Part shown: positions 39,399 to 51,870 of the stretch, piece by piece
Layout of the letters: every line of letters starts with the position of its first letter
How positions within the stretch are numbered: the first letter of the stretch is position 1
Assembly: GCF_963576545.1 (NCBI RefSeq)
Contig: NC_083637.1
Coordinates: forward strand, 17,637,507 to 17,701,506
DNA from: Limanda limanda
Lineage: Eukaryota; Chordata; Actinopteri; Pleuronectiformes; Pleuronectidae
DNA length: 64,000 nucleotides
Direction of reading: 5' to 3'
Position numbers and translations under genes: made by a program
Notes under the pieces: generated by a model
Seen by the model: the letters and a program-made list of their open reading frames with translations, nothing else
Databases searched by the model: none
What the model was told of the DNA's origin: nothing

Positions 39399-40411
39399 TT
39401 GGCTCAGGCCGTGTGAGGTGCTTGGCCTGGACCGAGACTTTGAGAGCGTGTGTGTGTGTTTGTGTGTGTGTCGGCAAGAGAGAGAGAGGGAGGGAGAGAG
39501 AGGTTGAGGCGGTTGTGATAGCATTTGGCTATACTCCTGTTAGCGTCTACCATAAGAGTTGTGTCTGAGCAGAGAGTGTGTGTGTATTTGGGCAGAGGTT
39601 TGCTGTATATACATATATGTGTGTGTGAAGCTGGTTGAGTCACTGTTTGAAATTTCCCGAAAATTCCAGCTGAGATAATATTAGGTCATGAGCATGTGTT
39701 TGTATACGTAGCCAGCGAATGGTGAGGTAGTGTGTATTTGCAGGATTTGGCTGTGAAATGTCTTTCATGTGTGTGTGTGTTTGTGTGCGTGTGTTTGCTG
39801 TAACAGTTATTTTTTTGCAATGCGGGGGGAAAAACTACTACACAGCCAGTGTTTTGGCGATGTGTGTAGAGTATGTGCACTGGAGGCTACAGCAATGTTT
39901 GGCCGGGTGTGAGTATGTGTATCCATGATGGTGGCTGAGATACAACAATGTTTGGCTGTATCAAACTGTATCTATGATACTGCTTGGCCGAGTGTGTGTG
40001 TTGTGTGGGTGTGTGTACGTAATCGTGACTAAAACCATGTTTGGCTCTACGTGTGAAAGTGTGCTACAAAGATGACAGAGTTGTTATTCTTTTTTTGTTG
40101 TTTTTCTTACCGGATGTGTGCATCTTTATTTAGCTGTGTTTGTATATGTGTGTATGGGTGTGAAGGTGGCTGCAATAGTACTGGCTGTCTGTAAGCACTG
40201 GCATTTTGTGTGCGAGTGTGTGTTTGGCAGCCAGGTCCGACGGGGTGCTAGCGTTCAGGCAGACGGTGAAGGCGACAGCAGCCTGCGGCCTGAGAGCAGG
40301 AGACTCGCGACTCTGCTGCTTCTCTCCTCAAAACACACTCACACACACTGGCAGACGCACGCAGACACACACTCAGACAACCTGGGCTTTGGCCAAATGG
40401 CGTTCTTTGGC
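39399..40411 (+). repeat. Degenerate minisatellite carrying a one-strand cluster of TTGGC (NFI half-sites)
   Basis: TTGGC occurs 12 times on the plus strand, starting at 39399, 39422, 39525, 39747, 39854, 39899, 39952, 39984, 40041, 40224, 40389 and 40407. The middle part (about 39885-40070) is a diverged tandem repeat with units of roughly 40-55 bp of the form CAATGTTTGGCTGT...GTGTATCTATGAT. It is mixed with TG-rich sequence. It lies about 0.75 kb downstream of nfix exon 2. Confidence 0.6.
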
Positions 40412-40815
40412 TACAATGGCACACACACTTCAACCGACTGAGTACAATCTTATAAATAGTGACTCTCACTCGTCGCACAAAAAATACACAATTTGACAGT
40501 GGTCATCATCTCATAAAAACACACACATATATACAAACACAGGCATGCAAATTACTTCCTATAAAAAAACACAAACTATATGTCCATATGAAGCCGCAAA
40601 TTCCTCGTTCAGAAGAAATGAATATGTACTTGCCAGGGCACGCTGGATGAATGTCGTTGACAGACACTAACATATTCTTTTTTTGTAAAAAATATAAAAA
40701 CATGCATAAAGCAAAAATATTTGCTGATTGTTAGGAAATAAAGAGCAAGAGGTGATTTATATTTTGGTTCTCCAAAAAAATGCATATTATTAAATTAACA
40801 CTTTTCGAATTTTCA

Positions 40816-40903
40816 ATTTGCATTTATTCTTATCAGGTATCTTTGTTATTATTTCAAATATTTGCATTTATCCTTATCAGGTATCTTTGTTATTATTTCA
40901 AGT
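40816..40903. repeat. 44-bp direct tandem duplication
   Basis: Two adjacent copies (40816-40859, 40860-40903) share TTATCAGGTATCTTTGTTAT and flanking bases with only a few differences. Confidence 0.85.
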
Positions 40904-43434
<2,531 letters not shown>

Positions 43435-43440
<6 letters not shown>

Positions 43441-43610
43441 GGAGGGGAGAGAGAGAGAGAGCGATGGCAGAGGGAGAAGCAAAGAGGTGGGGGGGTGGGG
43501 GGGGTGGTTTGTTGGTTGGTTGGTGGCTGGTAGTGGAGGGGGGGAGAGAGAGAGAGAGAGATGGTGAGAGAGAGAGAGCGGGAGAGAGGCAGAGGCGGGA
43601 GGGGGGGTTG
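43435..43610. repeat. GA/GGT-rich low-complexity tract
   Basis: Purine-rich on the plus strand with G-runs (GGGGGTGGGGGGGGTGG near 43491-43507) and GA repeats. The G-runs could form G-quadruplexes. Confidence 0.8.
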
Positions 43611-43742
43611 TGTGTGGTGCAGGCAGAAGGCACGTCATTAGCCAAATAGACGACTTCCAATCTAGTGCAAAGGCAAAGTCCAGAGGATATTAATTTTACA
43701 TGCATCCAATCCAGACAGCGCCCGCCTCCTAAATCCCCCCCA

Positions 43743-43794
43743 GCCCCCCCCCCCCTCCACATCGCCTTGCCCCCCCCCCCCTCCACATCGCCTT
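43743..43794. repeat. Perfect 26-bp tandem duplication inside a C-rich tract
   Basis: Two identical units (43743-43768 and 43769-43794), each G followed by twelve C and then TCCACATCGCCTT. It is embedded in C-rich sequence from about 43735 to 43860. Confidence 0.9.
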
Positions 43795-44163
43795 CGTCAC
43801 CGGCGTGGTCACAGCGCTACCAACAAACCAGCTCTCCAACTGCAACCCCCCCCCCCTCCACAGACACACACACACACCCTCCCCTACAGAAAACACCCCT
43901 CTCTCTCTCTCTTTCTCCCTCTCTCGCTACTCGCGTTACACCACCTTGGCATGGGATGGCATGAGAAAACACAGGCCCAAAATCCCACTAGACCCTGGGA
44001 CCAGCAGCTGCTCCTGGATTTACCACACAAACAAAGAGAGGAGGGGGGAGAAAATGCCCATTAGCCCCCCTAACAAAAAAAATACCATCCAAAAAAAAAA
44101 AATGCTCTCTTGTTTCAAAATGTACTCTCCAATCCAAACTGGCCCCTTCGTTCCCTCTCTCTA

Positions 44164-44187
44164 TTTTTTTTTTTTTTTTTTTTTTTT
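44164..44187. repeat. T24 homopolymer
   Basis: Run of 24 T on the plus strand; A24 in the nfix sense direction, directly downstream of the CpG-rich patch. Confidence 0.9.
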
Positions 44188-44189
44188 CC

Positions 44190-44370
44190 ACTTTGCTTTA
44201 ATGGCACCGGCCGCGCACAGACACAGAAACACATTAAAAGTTTCTGTTACCAAATTCGAGAGCAATCCCGTTTGTGTGTGATTCGGCGGACAGTGCCGGC
44301 TGCAGAGTGCTGCGGCGGACGGCTCCATGTAAGACGCGTGTTCACGTAAAGCTGTTCACCGAGGGCAAGC
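44190..44370 (-). promoter_or_regulatory. CpG-dense patch, possible alternative nfix promoter/first exon
   Basis: About 16 CpGs in 180 bp. On the minus strand an ATG at 44328 opens a 26-codon frame (begins MEPSAALC) that runs to TTTG/GTAACA, a moderate donor, at 44251/44250. That junction is phase 0 and would join exon 2 in frame. NFI genes are known to use alternative first exons. This one resembles none I know, and its ATG context is weak at -3. Confidence 0.3.
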
Positions 44371-45120
44371 GGATATCAAATCTGTCAAAAACAGACTATT
44401 CCGCTTCTCTGTAATTCAGAAAGCTTAGTCTAATGCTCTCAGATTCAGATATGGTAATCTTTGTGCTGGTGAAAAGAATTATCGTCTCCTCCTGCAGTCA
44501 CTAAATTGTCACTCGTTACATTATGGAAAAGGACACAATGACACGTAATTGAACTGCAGCAGAACGCGAGCGGGCACCAGGCAGTATAGCTGCCCTGGCA
44601 AGCACATTGTCTCGTCCTCATTGGCTGACCCGCATGACCTCGGAGGGACAGGCTGTGCCCAGTGCACCATGGGAGAAATGTGTGAGAGACAAAGGCTCCC
44701 ACTGAGGATCAATTCACTATAATCTGATGTATTTGTAAGTAAAATAATGTCCTTAATGGCCTGAACAACATACGTATACATACCCATTAGAAGGGTATTT
44801 AAATGCCCTGCTTCCAGATTACATAAAAAAGACGACATTTGCTCGTTCACGCCGTCCAAGTTAAATAGAAAATAAACGACGAGGCTCACAGGAATCACGA
44901 AGACATTGTCAAATCTGGAATCTCGGCAACGGGCAGCCACAAAAAGCTAACTTGTCATGTGGCAAAGTTGAGGGCCTGGCCATTTGATTGTGGGATGAAG
45001 CCCCCTGCTGTGCAACGGGACAGGCTGTCTGTGAACGGCCTACAAAGGCCAGAGTCCTCTGGTTGGCTTTCAGGAGCATCAGATTTAGCCTGGCCTCTTC
45101 CCCCTGTCAGCGTCTGACAG
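44371..45120. other. Repeat-free block, candidate conserved non-coding DNA
   Basis: Unusually free of simple repeats for this window, with homeodomain-like ATTA and mixed composition. A 139-residue minus frame at 44521-44940 has no recognisable domain and no splice support. Confidence 0.35.
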
Positions 45121-45300
45121 TGAGTCCGCAGCCTGGATGACTGGCTGCTCCACTGACTGGCTGCTCCACTGACTGGCTGGCAACCTGGCTGTTAGGTTGG
45201 CTGAAAGTGCTGCATGACTGGCAGGGTGAATAACTGCTTGGCTACCTGGGTGGGTAGCTTGCTGGCTAGATGGCTGCCTGGCTGGCCGACTGGCTCATCA
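45121..45300. repeat. (GACTGGCTG)-type minisatellite
   Basis: Two exact 16-bp units GACTGGCTGCTCCACT (45139-45154, 45155-45170), followed by degenerate CTGGCTG-containing copies to about 45296. Confidence 0.8.
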
Positions 45301-45336
45301 CTGCTAGTGCTGGGGGGGGTTGCCGACCCCATCTGG

Positions 45337-45363
45337 ACCAGGCCGGGCCGGGCCGGGCCTGGT
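45337..45363. repeat. GC-rich hairpin with GGGCC repeats
   Basis: ACCAGGCC (45337-45344) pairs exactly with GGCCTGGT (45356-45363); the 11-nt loop is made of GGGCC repeats. Confidence 0.75.
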
Positions 45364-45787
45364 GCCGATTGTTCACGCTAACATACGCAGCACTGAAAAT
45401 GTAGGAATGGGTGGAGATGAAGAATGAGGAAATGGAATTAAGAGACGTGTGTGTTTATGAAGAATAATAATGGAGGTGTGTTTATCACTGGACCTTTTGA
45501 TTAATGGGCCACTGACAAAGAGAAGGAGTCATATATGACAGGTATTACTGTCACTTCCTGTAACACTATCATATCATTACTGACACAATGATAATAATCA
45601 GGAGAGCACTATCAGGGAAATCCAAACCACTTCTTTGTCTATTTGAACCAGCAACACATTTGCTTTTGTTGTTCTTGTCTTGCAACATTTTCTCAGTAAC
45701 CTAATTCTTATCATCTCTTTTGCACAACAAAATGAAATGTGAAAGAAACCTATCATGAGACTACAAATTAATCTGTGTTACTAAACA
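45364..45787. other. Gene-free block
   Basis: Unique-looking, moderately AT-rich; nothing recognised. Confidence 0.5.
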
Positions 45788-47040
45788 ATATAATATTTAT
45801 ATGAAACATGAACTCTGTAAAAAGAACCTCAATTTAATCCACTGCCAGGCGTAAGATGATCATAAACCGGACCAAATACCAAATCATAGACAAGAGCGTA
45901 ACACGGGCATGACGTTGGTAAGGCCAGATGTTTTATGATTTTTGAAAAAAAATGTCTGTCTTGCATCCTAATATTTAATATCCATTTTTTATTCATATTC
46001 TCAAACCCACATTTCAGTCAGCTCATTGGAGAGGGGGGGGGGGTTCTCCTCTTGAAAGAGTGAAGGTTATTAGGTCCGTTTCTAAGGCCTCTGGACTCTG
46101 CCGGTATCTGCTCTGATCTCAGCTTACAATATTATATGAAACATTCAAATCCATAAAGAAATCACACTTAGTTAAATTCATTGTCTGGCCTAATATGATC
46201 ATAAACTGGACTTAATACAAAATTGCACATAACACTTTGACATTGGTGTATAATATCCATTTAAGACAATATTTTGTATCATTTTGGAAAAGAGATAGGT
46301 CTGTGTCTTATATTTATTATATATTATATGTATATTATATGTTTATTATATCATAATAATATTTAATGTCCCTATTTTGACATTTTCAAACCTACACTTC
46401 ATTCAGCTCATTGTAAGTGGAGGGGGGGGGGGGGTTCTCCTCAGGGCAAAACGAAGGCAGGTTTTTGATCTTCAATAATTTCAGAAAGACCTAATCTTAT
46501 AATATCCTTGAAAACATGAAAATAAATATAATTTTAAACTCACTGTGTCCTGATATTTAATATCCAATTTTTTATATTACATTTTCAAATCCACACTTCC
46601 TTTAGCTCATGGCAGACAGAACAAAGTGTCTTGGGCTCCGGCCTCTGCCACTGTGTGGGAATCCGCTTTGCAATAATTTGAGCAAGACCTCATTTTATAA
46701 TATTCTACGAAACATGAAGTCCATAAATAAAAATAACTTCAAACTCACCGCGAGGCCTATGATGATCACATACTGCAGCAAACACTAACCAGGGCACTGA
46801 CGTCCGGGCACAGCATCCAGTTACGGCAAGTTCTTTTATGACGTTGGAAAACAAACGAGTCTTTGTTCCAGACTAATATTTTATATATATATATTTGTTG
46901 ACCTTTTCAAACCCATATTTGCCCAGAGCTCCTCGGGGGGGCAAGGCCAGGGCTGTGGGGCAGTTCCCCCCCCCCTCAGGTCTCTGCCACTGGACTCTGC
47001 AGGTAGAATCATCTGAGCAACACCTCAGCTTATCTCCTTC
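45788..47040. repeat. Four-copy degenerate tandem array, unit about 200-370 bp
   Basis: Copies start near 45788, 46125, 46497 and 46694. Shared landmarks, in order: ATAATATT..(A)TGAAACATGAA, CCATAAA, GATGATCA(T)A, (C)TAATATTTAATATCC, CATTTTCAAACCCACA, CAGCTCATTG, a G-run followed by TTCTCCTC, and CTCTGCC. The third copy lacks the middle portion, and a partial start of a fifth may follow near 47025. Unit lengths of 337, 372, 197 and about 340 bp with many substitutions show it is old. Confidence 0.75.
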
Positions 47041-47310
47041 TTCCAGGGAAAAGAAAAATAGGAACTACAACCTTTGTTCAGCAGACTGGGCAGGACAAGT
47101 GTGCCCCCCCCCCCACACACACACACTCCTGCCCCCTTACAGGCCACAACTCAGAGAGCAGCACAGACACTACAGACACCACCTCAGGTTTTTATTAACA
47201 GGGCCAAAAGCTGGGAGCAGCGGCCACTGCCAAAAACACAAGACAAAGAGGGGAAACACTTTAAAAAATACTGAGAGTGCTGTTTGTAAGGAGCTTGGTG
47301 GTGTTAAACC

Positions 47311-47498
47311 CAGTGGTGGGAAGTAACGAAGTAGAAATACTTTGTTACTGTACTTAAGTAGATTTTTCACATATCTGTACTTTACTTGAGTACTTCTTTT
47401 CCTGACGAGCACCAATATGTGTACTTTCTAATTCTTACATTCTCAAACTGGCTCGTTACTTGAGCAGCGGAGGTTGGCGCAGCACTCCTCTACGCACG

Positions 47499-47562
<64 letters not shown>

Positions 47563-47925
47563 TAGGGTTCAAAATTTGTAAAATTCTACATTATATACAT
47601 TATATTCATAGCGTTGTTATAATTTTTCAGTCAGTTGAGATAAATCTTGAGGAGAAACATTTTGGGTTGTTATGTGTCTGTATAGGCCTACTATAAAAAG
47701 CACTTTGCATTTTTAATTGTGGTACTTGTACTTTTACTTTTGATACTTAAGTACATTTCAACACCAGATACTTTTGATACTTAAGTACTTTTAATATGAG
47801 CTAATTTAAGACTTTTACTCAAGTCATTTTCTGACGGGTGACTTCTACTTTTACCGAAGTCACTTTCAGGTAAGATATCTGTACTTTTACTCAAGTATTG
47901 CTTTCAAGTACTTTATACACCACTG
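47311..47925. mobile_element. hAT-type non-autonomous transposon (MITE), complete with target duplication
   Basis: The element begins CAGTGGTGGGAAGTAAC and ends TTTATACACCACTG, giving inverted ends CAGTGGTG/CACCACTG. It is flanked by a perfect 8-bp direct repeat GTTAAACC at 47303-47310 and 47926-47933, the hallmark of hAT insertion. The interior is full of ACTTAAGTA and ACTCAAGTA motifs, typical of a widespread teleost MITE, and carries a (CT)28 run. It has no transposase. Confidence 0.88.
47504..47559. repeat. (CT)n microsatellite inside the hAT MITE
   Basis: Uninterrupted CT run of 56 bp, expanded within the transposon copy. Confidence 0.93.
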
Positions 47926-48159
47926 GTTAAACCATAAACTGTGTGTTGAGCCAGTGTAACTCCACCTGGTGAGGGAGCAACCCGGACGTGGAGGACACAA
48001 GATGCCTGTAAGATGGAGGCCTAGAATTTATGATTCAAGCCCGGGGCAGGTGATGCCAGCTTTCCAGATAGTTAAACGACTCATCAAACAACAATAATTA
48101 ACCTGAATTATATTATCATTTGGGTAAAAGTCTTTTTCCTCCGCTTTGCTTGCCCTTCG

Positions 48160-48500
48160 GCTCACAGCGGCCTCCACACTGTGTGTCTACGCGTTTAAAA
48201 TACGGATATTAACCAGGAGATGAGAACTAAGATATGAACCCACCTCCGTCACTCGCTCGGACACCGGGGAGCTCCGTCACTCGCTCGGACACCGGCCGCC
48301 ATTACGTCCGTTCACCTTTACGTACGGTGAGCTCACGCTTCACTCGTCCATCTCCCAGTAACTCTTCTATTTATACATTTAAAAATAACAGCGTAAAACC
48401 CGTTGTGAATATGAGATAAGTTCAAATCTAACGAGGCTTCTCCTCCTCTTCCTCCAGCTTGCGCTCCGCCGCCAGTCCCTCACGCTACGTCAAACAAGAA
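48160..48500 (-). promoter_or_regulatory. CpG-dense promoter-like patch
   Basis: About 25 or more CpGs in 340 bp. It contains an exact 24-bp repeat with 28-bp period (48244-48267 and 48272-48295). On the minus strand GGACGTAATGGCGGCC combines an ATF/CRE-like core with a YY1-type motif overlapping an ATG in good context. That frame ends after 17 codons because the 28-bp duplication shifts it. A consensus-like donor GAG/GTGGGT follows. This looks like a promoter and first exon of a minus-strand transcript, but which transcript is unknown. Confidence 0.4.
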
Positions 48501-49843
48501 GGGTCAAAATTCATCCCTTAAAAAAAGTCAAAGTGAAAAAAGAACAAGCAGGTGGATGTGGAGAACAGGTGGAGCTGACCCACACAGAGCAGCGTTAGAA
48601 AGCGACCTCTGTTCATATCTGTTCAAAGGCAAACATCCACCAGAGTAAACACGATCAACCGCACAAAAGCAGCTTTTCCTCCTGAAGTGAAAGCATATTT
48701 ATTCATGTCGCCTACTTAACATGTGAACGTTATAAATTGACTATTAACAACACCTTCATGTGTGTTTAAAGAAATATATCTAGTTGTTCCTGTTGGTTGA
48801 TTATATACGCAAACTGTAATTTTTGCCTGTGACCTATTGGGCCTTTATCCCCACAAGATAGAATGAGCAATTACCTGAGATGAGTGTGTGGTTAATAATG
48901 TTATGTGTTCAAATAAATGTCAGTGTTCACGTACACATGAGGCACGAAAAAGATAAGGTGGTTTGATGCCACATCCTGATGAGTCACCTGCCATTACATG
49001 TGGGACTGCTGCAGGCAACCAGAGTTCTAATATTATATTATTTACACACATGAAGGCTAATTATTTGGTTTCTTCTTTTATTTTTCCATTCTCATTTTAA
49101 TAAAACACAAAATCATATTTTTTTAAAAAAGCTTTAGAGCAAAAAAAAACAACCACACACACATTTAAAATTAATTAATATCCATCCTCATCAAAATGTC
49201 CAGGCAGTCTTAAAATCTCGTTTAAATTATATAAAAAATGCACCTTGTTTTTATTTATTGTTAATATTACAGTATATTATGTTATATATATGTACCACCA
49301 ACATGACCTAAATAACAAAACATTCGAAAAGATATTACTTGGTGGTTTAAAAATTTTGATTTTTTTCAAACATAAATTCATTACATAAAATCCGTTACAT
49401 TTTGAAGCCTATAAAGAATTGCAAATGTAAATTTATTAAAACTATAAATGCCATTCTTAAATAATTAGCAACATTTCATTTTGCTGTTTAATCTGAAAAT
49501 TCAACGTTTTTGAAATAATAATAATTTCATATCGCTTTAAAATATATGTTTATGAATTATACCTAATGTTATACATATTTCAAATGTTTTTTAATAATTA
49601 TAATAATTGTTACTAATTTTAATCCTTTTAATTATCATCATTATTATTTGCTGGAACAACAGGAAAACCATCGACATATGAGCCTTTTGCCCTGTGAATA
49701 TTTTTATTCTACCGAAATAAGACTCTTCATTTTAGACACTGCTATAAGTGTGACATTGAAGGCCAGATACGTGTGGAGTCATTTTTATTTTTCTGACTGT
49801 CAAGTTTTTTGTCAGGTGGATCAAGATGTTCTTTAAGGGTGGG
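48501..49843. other. Gene-free block, strongly AT-rich from 49020 to 49640
   Basis: Nothing coding recognised. The 49020-49640 part is about four-fifths A+T. Confidence 0.55.
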
Positions 49844-49858
49844 ACACAGACACACACA

Positions 49859-49898
<40 letters not shown>
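49844..49898. repeat. (CA)n microsatellite
   Basis: CA run with two early CAGA interruptions. Confidence 0.93.
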
Positions 49899-50023
49899 AA
49901 GCTTATGAATGACACTGTGTGTAAGGGTGAGTCATTCGTCATTGACATCTGCTGTGTAAAATCACTTATTGACATGATGATGTAAGGGAAAGACTGTGAG
50001 AGATCTAAATAATGTTTCCTCTG

Positions 50024-50025
<2 letters not shown>

Positions 50026-50114
<89 letters not shown>
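50026..50114. repeat. (TG)n microsatellite, about 89 bp
   Basis: Uninterrupted TG run; inverted relative to the (CA)n 130 bp to its left. Confidence 0.95.
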
Positions 50115-50117
<3 letters not shown>

Positions 50118-51758
50118 CTGATCTCTTGAGCTGGAAAGAAATATTGTGCGTTATAGTTTACTTTGCACTTAAAAAGATGTGAAAAAAATATATGTATTTA
50201 TGTATTAAATATTTTGTAACTTTATATTAAACAGGGAGCTTGGATTTTTTTTACGCAGCATGGCCACGATGTTATTTATGTCCACATTACAAAAGAGAAG
50301 GGAAGTGGAAGAGGAATAATTTTATATGGGCTGCACAGCGAAGTTTCCATGTTTTCTTTCCGTTCGAAGCACAGGAAAAATAGAGAGGTAAGGTGAGGAC
50401 TGAGCCGGCCTGAGTAGTGGTGAGTAACACCCTGCCATTAAGAGGTGATGGGTTGTAACCTCACGAGCCTCAGGGATATAAAATAATCACGGTTAAGTTA
50501 ATATAAACTACTATTTCCCTGGAAACTCGCAGGAAATAGGGGGGGAAAGTGTCCTATTTCTCCTTCTTTCATTCACTTATTCTCTTATTTCAGCCCACAC
50601 ACATGCATTCACAAACAGACCCACATTATTCCTCTTTAAAATTTCCTCCTTAACTTCTCATCACCGCCAGTCTCTCCGTTTCCATCCAGCTCAAAAACCT
50701 TTTCAATCCAGTCTCCTCCCTGGAAGAGGAAGAGAAAAAACTCCTTTCCCTCTTTCTGCCCTCTTTCTCCCATCAGCACAGATTGATGTTTAAAGTGTGT
50801 CTGTGCATCGTTTGTAATTACGCCTGTTTACACACTGAAGCATTACTATGTGTGAAAGTCTGGAAGCCATTTGTGGCATGAGGCTGGGAGGGAAAGACAG
50901 AGCGAGCGAGCTTTAAACAGCTCCAGAGACACGGGGACTGATAGCAAGCCGGGGCTTCTGACATGACTGCAGACCTGGGTAATATTACACTCAAATATAC
51001 TTCCAAGATTGTGCAATGGATTTGTCTGGGCAGACTGCTGCAGCTTCAGATGTAAGCACAACAAGGATCAGATCGAGAGCCCGTTCTGGGGTTTTTTCAG
51101 GCATCCAAAATGAATTCAGCCAGGATTTTCTTGAGGTTTGTGTGGTATTTCAACGACTCGGGCTCGTCTGCATGAATTCCACCTTATACACTTAATTATA
51201 AACATAACTGTAACCCCACAAGTGAGTAGGATTCCCATTTCATGTCCTGAAAATACTTCAAATATTTGGAGAACCAAATTCAATTTGGACTACTGAGAAA
51301 ACATTTTAGGATGATCATTTGTTGTTGAATACAGTTGAGGTTTATTGGCATAGATTGGGTGGACGGCATTCAAAACTTTAACTCTTATACACAAAAATGT
51401 GTTGTGGGAACTGCAAAGAGAGCTGAAGAGAAATATAATACTGACTCTTATTTAAGATGATGCGAAACTGACTGTTAATCTAGATAACGGTGCTGTCAAT
51501 TAGAAAGAATGTTTCTCCCAGGGATGATCTTATCAGAGTATAAATAAAACTGGGCAAAATTATGGATTTTCAAACTAAATTAGGAGATTCTGGCGCAGCA
51601 TGTAACAAACGATGATTTAATAAAAAACGTTTCAACATGTGGCCGCAGCGAGATGGGGCCGTATAGGATTTCATGCAGGAATACACTAAGTGAATACATG
51701 GAGACGACTTCATATGTGTGTTTAGATTACAACGGTTGGTGTAGCGTTACCATGGCAT

Positions 51759-51759
<1 letters not shown>
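50115..51759. other. Gene-free block
   Basis: Unique-looking; nothing recognised. Confidence 0.5.
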
Positions 51760-51834
<75 letters not shown>

Positions 51835-51870
51835 ACACACACACACACAAGCACACACACAAGCACACAG
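51760..51870. repeat. (CA)n microsatellite, about 110 bp
   Basis: Longest CA run in the window, with CATA and CAAG interruptions at its right end. TG-rich sequence follows at 52027-52069. Confidence 0.95.

Noticed and set aside
44521..44940. 139-residue minus frame upstream of exon 2
   Set aside because: No similarity to NFI N-termini or any domain I know; more likely non-coding.
48421..48500. Minus-strand EGLAAERKLEEEEKPR followed by a stop, looking like a coiled-coil C-terminus
   Set aside because: Only about 18 codons between stops, no convincing acceptor, and Glu-rich frames arise easily from GAG/GAA repeats.
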